Source of the DNA: Fimbriimonadaceae bacterium
Lineage (GTDB): Bacteria > Armatimonadota > Fimbriimonadia > Fimbriimonadales > Fimbriimonadaceae
DNA: 10,007 nucleotides
Assembly (NCBI GenBank): GCA_014380605.1
Contig: JACMJO010000077.1
Location: forward strand, 1-10,007
Direction of reading: 5' to 3'
The notes under the pieces were generated by a model. The model was not told where the DNA came from, ran no database searches, and was given only the letters and a program-made list of their open reading frames with translations. Below, one piece after another: positions 6,352 to 10,007 of this stretch (position 1 is its first letter; the number at the start of each line of letters is the position of its first letter). The translations under genes and the position numbers were made by a program.

Positions 6352-6810
6352 TTAGCCTTCGGCCAGCAAACCTGCGATATAGTTGATCTGTCCTTCGTGG
6401 TAGGCCATGTTCCAGCTGTGGTAGCCAAGGAGATCTGCGACTCTGAAGTCGCCCGGCCAAGGCATCTCGACGGTTTCCTCAAGTTCACTCTCTTTCACGT
6501 TGCCCATAAAGGCGATCAACTGCACGGTGCCTTCGCGAGTCATCTTTTCCAGTTGTGCTGGGTCTGAAACCATCTTTCGCTCGGCTGTGTAGTTGGCAAA
6601 GTCCTCATCGGTCATAACCAACTTTCGCTCTGTGACGGCATCGGCAATTCCTTGAAACACCACGGCAACTTCCTGAAGCTGGTCGAGAGCGCTTCGGGAG
6701 GCGGCGTTGGGCGCCCAATCCTGTTTGTCGGCGGGGATGGCGTGAAAGGCTTCGAAGAATCGGTCGAGTTGGCGCTGGGTGTTATAGGCGATAAGATCGA
6801 GTGCGTTCAT
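6352..6810 (-). CDS. DinB-fold protein (DUF664-type four-helix bundle)
   Basis: The 152-residue protein has the layout of DinB/YfiT-type four-helix metalloproteins: an N-terminal helix (LIAYNTQRQLDRFFEAF), the turn IPADKQDWAPNAASRSALDQL (25-45), and a C-terminal HSWNMAYHEGQINYI with His131 and His138. In typical members three histidines bind a divalent metal; the first is usually a His in the helix after SxxxQL. Here that place reads QEV (46-48), so the first ligand seems lost, and the site may bind metal differently or not at all. Relatives include thiol transferases and DNA-damage-induced proteins of unknown function. There is no ribosome binding site before the ATG, but a -10-like CATAAT lies seven bases upstream, so the mRNA may be leaderless. 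It lies 41 bases after the PhyH-type gene. Confidence 0.88.
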   Translation of the reverse strand: MNALDLIAYNTQRQLDRFFEAFHAIPADKQDWAPNAASRSALDQLQEVAVVFQGIADAVTERKLVMTDEDFANYTAERKMVSDPAQLEKMTREGTVQLIAFMGNVKESELEETVEMPWPGDFRVADLLGYHSWNMAYHEGQINYIAGLLAEG

Positions 6811-6817
6811 TGTCAGA

Positions 6818-6848
6818 ATTATGCCCAGGTTCAGATGACCTAAACCAA
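6818..6848 (-). promoter_or_regulatory. Candidate leaderless promoter of DinB-fold gene
   Basis: On the minus strand CATAAT (plus coordinates 6818-6823) ends seven bases before the ATG at 6810. TTGGTT (6843-6848) is 19 bases further upstream, a rather long spacing for a -35. If used, transcription would begin at or next to the start codon, explaining the missing ribosome binding site. Evidence is by pattern only. Confidence 0.35.
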
Positions 6849-6851
6849 TCC

Positions 6852-7559
6852 TTAACGAACCGGTTCTCCGTTTCTAGAAATCGGAATCCGCGAGCGTATC
6901 GTCATCCCGCTCGCCTTGTGCCTCATCCCAACTGGGCAGAACTGCAGAATGAACGCCTTGCGAACTGCCGTTGTGAGGTTCGCTCCGCTTTTGTGCATGG
7001 TCGTGGACCAAAACGCACAAAGGCTTCCTTGCTTCAGCGGCAAGAGAACGCCCTGGTCAGGATCATCGTTCGAATGGCAAGCGAGACCAAAGTCGCTTTC
7101 CCAGTGAGGAACTAATCCTTGCCGAGAGCTTCCCGGCATCACAGAAAGACAACCGTTCTCAAGGGTGGCATCAGTGATCGGAATCCAAACGGTAAGGTAA
7201 GGCGACGGTTCCACAGGACCGTAGGCGTCGTCTTGGTGCCAGGAAAATGGGATCGCGCCCTCGGGATTTTTATAGACCATCTGATTGAAGTAGAGATCGG
7301 TATCCGGCCCGATGAAGGCGGTGGCAAGAGTTACGAACTCTGTCCGCTTGGCAAAATCCCGGACAAAGTCGTCTCGCTCAGCTACCTTTTGCCCAAAGTC
7401 GACTTCCCGTGTGCGGTCGTCCCGACGTGTCCTCTCCAAGAAATCCACGAGAGCCTCGTCTAGCGAATCCAGTTCGTGCAAAGAAAGAACGTCCTCAAAG
7501 ACCGTAAATCCCTGATCTTGCATCTCAGAAAGATTGCGAGAGCTGATCGAGAGATTCAT
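6852..7559 (-). CDS. Phytanoyl-CoA dioxygenase (PhyH) family Fe(II)/2-oxoglutarate oxygenase
   Basis: The 235-residue protein should hydroxylate an unidentified small substrate using O2 and 2-oxoglutarate. The double-stranded beta-helix core shows the iron triad: His108 and Asp110 in SWHQDDAYG, and His189 in TTMHKSGAN. Arg200, eleven residues later, is the expected 2-oxoglutarate carboxylate ligand. Other family marks are the N-terminal GFTVFEDVLS segment (17-26), YLTVWIPITDATLENGCL (121-138) and VMPGSS (140-145). Length is slightly short of typical bacterial members. The start at 7559 is supported by AGGA seven bases upstream. It is the second gene in the minus-strand run, 27 bases after the PAP2 gene and 41 before the DinB-fold gene, so co-transcription is plausible, although the DinB gene may also have its own promoter. 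Confidence 0.94.
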   Translation of the reverse strand: MNLSISSRNLSEMQDQGFTVFEDVLSLHELDSLDEALVDFLERTRRDDRTREVDFGQKVAERDDFVRDFAKRTEFVTLATAFIGPDTDLYFNQMVYKNPEGAIPFSWHQDDAYGPVEPSPYLTVWIPITDATLENGCLSVMPGSSRQGLVPHWESDFGLACHSNDDPDQGVLLPLKQGSLCAFWSTTMHKSGANLTTAVRKAFILQFCPVGMRHKASGMTIRSRIPISRNGEPVR

Positions 7560-7586
7560 TCCCGAATCCTACCCACCAGCCGACGC

Positions 7587-8240
7587 TTAGACCGGGTACA
7601 GCGCCGCCAAGACGACTACCCAGATCAATCCTCCCGCCAGCCCGCCAACCACGTCTGAGAGCCAGTGAGCCCCCAAGTAGACGCGGCTGAGGCCGATCAG
7701 GAGTGGAACAATGAAAAACACGCCCACAATGGAATACCTCAGCGTGCCGCTGGGAACGTGTAGCCAGAAGATGAAGCCCATAAAGGCGTAAAGCGCGGCG
7801 GATCCCATCGCGTGGCCAGATGGGTAGCTAAACCCCCATCTCGGGCCTGGCAGCACTTTGACTTGATCCTGCCCGGGCCTTTCTCGATCGAACATGCTCT
7901 TCAGGAGGGTGTTGATCGGCAGGGCAATCAAGGATAGCAAAGCAAAGAACCCAGCCCGAAACTCGTTGGCGATCAGGCAAACCACAAACACTCCAACAGC
8001 AAGAAGAATTAAAGTGAGCGAATTCCCTAGCCAGGTGAATGCATGGGCGAACTTATCTGATATCGGCCTGTGAAGCCTTTGGAGCAGCAACGTCGATCTC
8101 AAATCGAAGGCGAGAGTGGCCCGACTTCTCACCAAGAAGGACACAAAAACCAGAGCGCCAGTCAGAGCAACTAAGAACCAGAATGTTCTTGGATACGATA
8201 GTCTTGTCCAAACTCCCTCCAATGATCCAGCCCATTCCAT
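7587..8240 (-). CDS. PAP2 superfamily membrane phosphatase
   Basis: The 217-residue integral membrane protein has about five to six transmembrane segments (roughly 20-37, 72-93, 97-112, 144-160, 168-184, 199-214). It contains the three PAP2 phosphatase motifs: KSMFDRERP (114-122, the KxxxxxxRP form), YPSGH (139-143), and SRVYLGAHWLSD (185-196, SRxxxxxHxxxD) with His192 as expected nucleophile and Asp196 as its partner. All catalytic positions are intact. Known relatives remove phosphate from lipid phosphates such as phosphatidate, undecaprenyl diphosphate or phosphatidylglycerophosphate, with the active site on the outer face of the membrane; the substrate here is unknown. The start at 8240 has no good ribosome binding site, so a slightly shorter protein is possible. 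It is the first gene of the minus-strand run and diverges from the secreted nuclease-family gene. Confidence 0.95.
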   Translation of the reverse strand: MEWAGSLEGVWTRLSYPRTFWFLVALTGALVFVSFLVRSRATLAFDLRSTLLLQRLHRPISDKFAHAFTWLGNSLTLILLAVGVFVVCLIANEFRAGFFALLSLIALPINTLLKSMFDRERPGQDQVKVLPGPRWGFSYPSGHAMGSAALYAFMGFIFWLHVPSGTLRYSIVGVFFIVPLLIGLSRVYLGAHWLSDVVGGLAGGLIWVVVLAALYPV

Positions 8241-8307
8241 TAAGAGAATGGACGACGACTAGCTCCCAACCAGACGAAAGTGAGTGTCTGTAATTTGAAT
8301 CGTCGCC

Positions 8308-8313
8308 TAATAT
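8308..8313 (+). promoter_or_regulatory. Candidate -10 box directly before the EEP-family gene
   Basis: TAATAT ends six bases before the ATG at 8320, and there is no Shine-Dalgarno sequence. The spacing would place transcription initiation at the start codon, as in leaderless genes. No clear -35 is seen about 17 bases upstream. The 79-base gap to the divergent PAP2 gene holds this site and nothing else that I recognise. Confidence 0.35.
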
Positions 8314-8319
8314 CAATCC

Positions 8320-9171
8320 ATGAACCGCTCGTGTCGTGTTTTGCTTGGTCTTGCGGGGTTTCTGCCGGCGCTAATCTTTGGCCAAGAGGCTAAGGTGATG
8401 ACCTGGAACCTCGGTGGGTTTACGCCCATTCCGTCCGAAAGGATCAAGAACCTCGCCAAGGTCATCGCGAACATTCAACCCGACCTGATCGCTGTCCAAG
8501 AAGTTACGCCGAGATCAAACTTTCAAGCTCTAGTCCTGGAACTGAACCAGATGGGTTTAGCTTACAAAGCCAGACATCTCGAAATTTCAAATCACCAAGT
8601 GCTCGGGTTTATCGCTCGAGAAGGCGTTGGCATATCCAATTTAAGAGTGGTTTCTGGAAGCGATGCCGGCAACAACTTCCTCCGCAAAGCCCTGGTCGCC
8701 ACTTGCAAGATAGGCCAATTCGATTTCTTCGCGATGAATCTGCATCTCAAGGCTGGCCGCGGGTCCGCGGAAAGAACTGTCCGCACCAAACAGTGCGTAT
8801 CCATCAACAAATATCTGAAACGAGCCATGCGATACAAGGAGAAAGACATGCTTATTCTTGGCGACTACAACATGGTTCCCGTTCAGGATCAGGCCAATTT
8901 TGACGCCATGACCTCCACCCAGTACCCTTTGCGTTTTGTCTCGGATAGCCTGACTGGCCAAGCCTCGCATCTATCGCCGAACGGCGGCGGAAATCTTCTG
9001 GAAGGCTATGCCATCTCCAATGAGTTCACGACCGAGTACATTGCCGACTCCATCCAAATCTTCGAATCCAACAAGCTCTTCGACGACCAGAGCATCCCTT
9101 TCCACATCGACAACGTCTCCGACCACTTGCCGCTCATCGCCCGGTTCGATGCCACTCAAGACGACGACTAG
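8320..9171 (+). CDS. Secreted endonuclease/exonuclease/phosphatase (EEP) family protein
   Basis: The 283-residue protein begins with a Sec signal (basic MNRSCR, hydrophobic core to about residue 20, cleavage near FGQEA). The rest has the EEP fold shared by DNase I, exonuclease III, sphingomyelinases and inositol phosphatases. Conserved parts are MTWNLGG (27-33) with Asn30, QEV (60-62) with the metal-binding Glu61, AMNLHLKAG (138-146) with His142, LGDYNM (180-185) with Asp182 and Asn184, and SDHLPL (267-272) with the catalytic Asp268-His269 pair. All active-site positions are present, so it is probably a functional Mg-dependent phosphodiesterase acting outside the cytoplasm, on extracellular DNA or phospholipid. 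Choosing between nuclease and lipase is not possible from these motifs alone. Its stop overlaps that of the convergent downstream gene by four bases (CTAG). Confidence 0.93.
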   Translation: MNRSCRVLLGLAGFLPALIFGQEAKVMTWNLGGFTPIPSERIKNLAKVIANIQPDLIAVQEVTPRSNFQALVLELNQMGLAYKARHLEISNHQVLGFIAREGVGISNLRVVSGSDAGNNFLRKALVATCKIGQFDFFAMNLHLKAGRGSAERTVRTKQCVSINKYLKRAMRYKEKDMLILGDYNMVPVQDQANFDAMTSTQYPLRFVSDSLTGQASHLSPNGGGNLLEGYAISNEFTTEYIADSIQIFESNKLFDDQSIPFHIDNVSDHLPLIARFDATQDDD

Positions 9172-10007
9172 TCGACTTTCAGGTACATCACCTGATACTT
9201 GGCGTTGCTAAGCTGAACCTTGAAGACGAAGGTCTTGTCGAACTTGAGAGTGACTTCGAAGCTGTCGACGCCTGATAGCCGCTCCTGATACGACTCGATC
9301 ATCTGCTTTTCTTTCCCGTAAGCGTTTACAAACTGCTTTTGGAGTTCTGTCTTGGCGGAAACCATGGACGCCGCCATCCAGTTATCCACCGCCTGTAGCG
9401 CTGAGTTGCCGAAGTTCTCTAACCGAGTTCGGAACGGCCACTGGTTCATCTCATAAACCGTTTCGTGGACAAACAATCGCGTCGTGCTGTCGGTGAAGAA
9501 TGACTTGGGCTCGACAATATTCCGCACCGTCCCCATCGTTCCATCGATCGACAGGTGGCTGTCCGATTCTTCGGCCAACGTCCATATCCCTCGCATCGAT
9601 CGACCCAGCTGAAACCCCTTCTCAGAGGGCTTCAGGAAGAGAATCCGGTAGGCATACCGAACTCCTGCATCCTGTATTCCGGGACCATCGACAACAAGCA
9701 AGCCGCCATGAAGGAAGCGGGGCTGGGCGTCGAACTGAAGGCTCCAATCCAGCGCCGACGGAACGCTGATCGAATTGCCCGATACCGTGCTGAAGGCGCG
9801 CAAGCGTGCAACCGTCCCCATCCGAACCCCGATGGCTATCCTTCCCTGCCCGAATGCCACCGACCCTCCAACGTTCCGGTAGCTTGTATCGAAAGCTTCT
9901 TCTCCCTGGATGGCAATGGCAAATGGATTGAGAATCTTTGCGACTTCATCGGGGGTGGATTTCGATGTGGCCCCGGCCCGTACCTTGGCAATCATCAAGT
10001 CTAGACA
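9168..10007 (-). CDS. Protein of unknown function, C-terminal 279 residues visible
   Basis: The frame is open to the right edge (TGT CTA GAC TTG ATG ATT read leftward from 10007), so the true start probably lies outside the window; an internal start near 9995 is possible but has no visible ribosome binding site. I do not recognise the family. The visible part is mixed: an N-terminal helical TPDEVAKILNPFAIAI segment, several beta-rich stretches (GGSVAFGQGRIAIGVRMG, LFLKPSEKGFQLG, HLSIDGTMG), a WPFRTRLENFGNSAL helix start, a charged helical stretch (SAKTELQKQFVNAYGKEKQM), and a final beta hairpin ending in QVMYLKVD. No membrane segment is visible. It converges on the secreted EEP-family gene, with a four-base overlap of the stop codons. 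The length and regular codon use support a real gene. Confidence 0.75.
   Translation of the reverse strand, partial: CLDLMIAKVRAGATSKSTPDEVAKILNPFAIAIQGEEAFDTSYRNVGGSVAFGQGRIAIGVRMGTVARLRAFSTVSGNSISVPSALDWSLQFDAQPRFLHGGLLVVDGPGIQDAGVRYAYRILFLKPSEKGFQLGRSMRGIWTLAEESDSHLSIDGTMGTVRNIVEPKSFFTDSTTRLFVHETVYEMNQWPFRTRLENFGNSALQAVDNWMAASMVSAKTELQKQFVNAYGKEKQMIESYQERLSGVDSFEVTLKFDKTFVFKVQLSNAKYQVMYLKVD

Noticed and set aside
6857..6866. GAACCGGTTC palindrome as a terminator of the PhyH gene
   Set aside because: It has no loop and no T-run, and it lies inside the last codons. A 10-base palindrome is expected by chance at modest frequency.

Overview
The window looks like chromosomal DNA from a free-living bacterium of moderate GC content. 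It is gene-dense, with no gap between genes over about 150 bp. It mixes Shine-Dalgarno-led genes with two that may be leaderless, and carries several exported proteins (a Tat-type signal and several Sec-type ones). Families such as DUF1579, DinB, PhyH, PAP2, ankyrin and SUMF1-like proteins would fit Armatimonadota (for example Fimbriimonadia) or a similar environmental phylum. That placement is an inference from gene style only; no marker gene (rRNA, ribosomal protein) is present. I see no insertion sequence, CRISPR array, tRNA or rRNA.

Layout. Positions 1-918 (minus strand) hold a two-gene unit: a 110-residue protein of unknown family, then a radical SAM enzyme that runs off the left edge. 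Divergent from it, 1069-1821 (plus) encodes a kinase of the APH(6) streptomycin/hydroxyurea type. Convergent with the kinase, 1877-2218 (minus) encodes a small helical protein. Next comes a plus-strand run likely to be one transcript: a glycoside-hydrolase-like TIM barrel fused to a SUMF1/FGE-fold domain (2305-4194), a class I SAM-dependent methyltransferase (4209-4928), and a Tat-exported ankyrin protein with a DUF3471-like tail (4974-5768). A minus-strand run then reads 8240 to 5757: PAP2 membrane phosphatase, PhyH-type dioxygenase, DinB-fold protein and exported DUF1579 protein. Finally a secreted endonuclease/exonuclease/phosphatase-family protein (8320-9171, plus) meets, tail to tail, an unrecognised protein (9168 to beyond the right edge, minus).

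How the genes work together. The clearest functional pairing is the small protein with the radical SAM enzyme. They are six bases apart and in the same reading frame, and the ribosome binding site of the enzyme lies inside the last codons of the small gene. This may be a peptide- or protein-modifying pair. The other runs look like ordinary accessory or metabolic gene groups whose shared role the sequence does not reveal. The most unusual single gene is the barrel-SUMF1 fusion, whose SUMF1 part lacks the paired cysteines of true formylglycine-generating enzymes.
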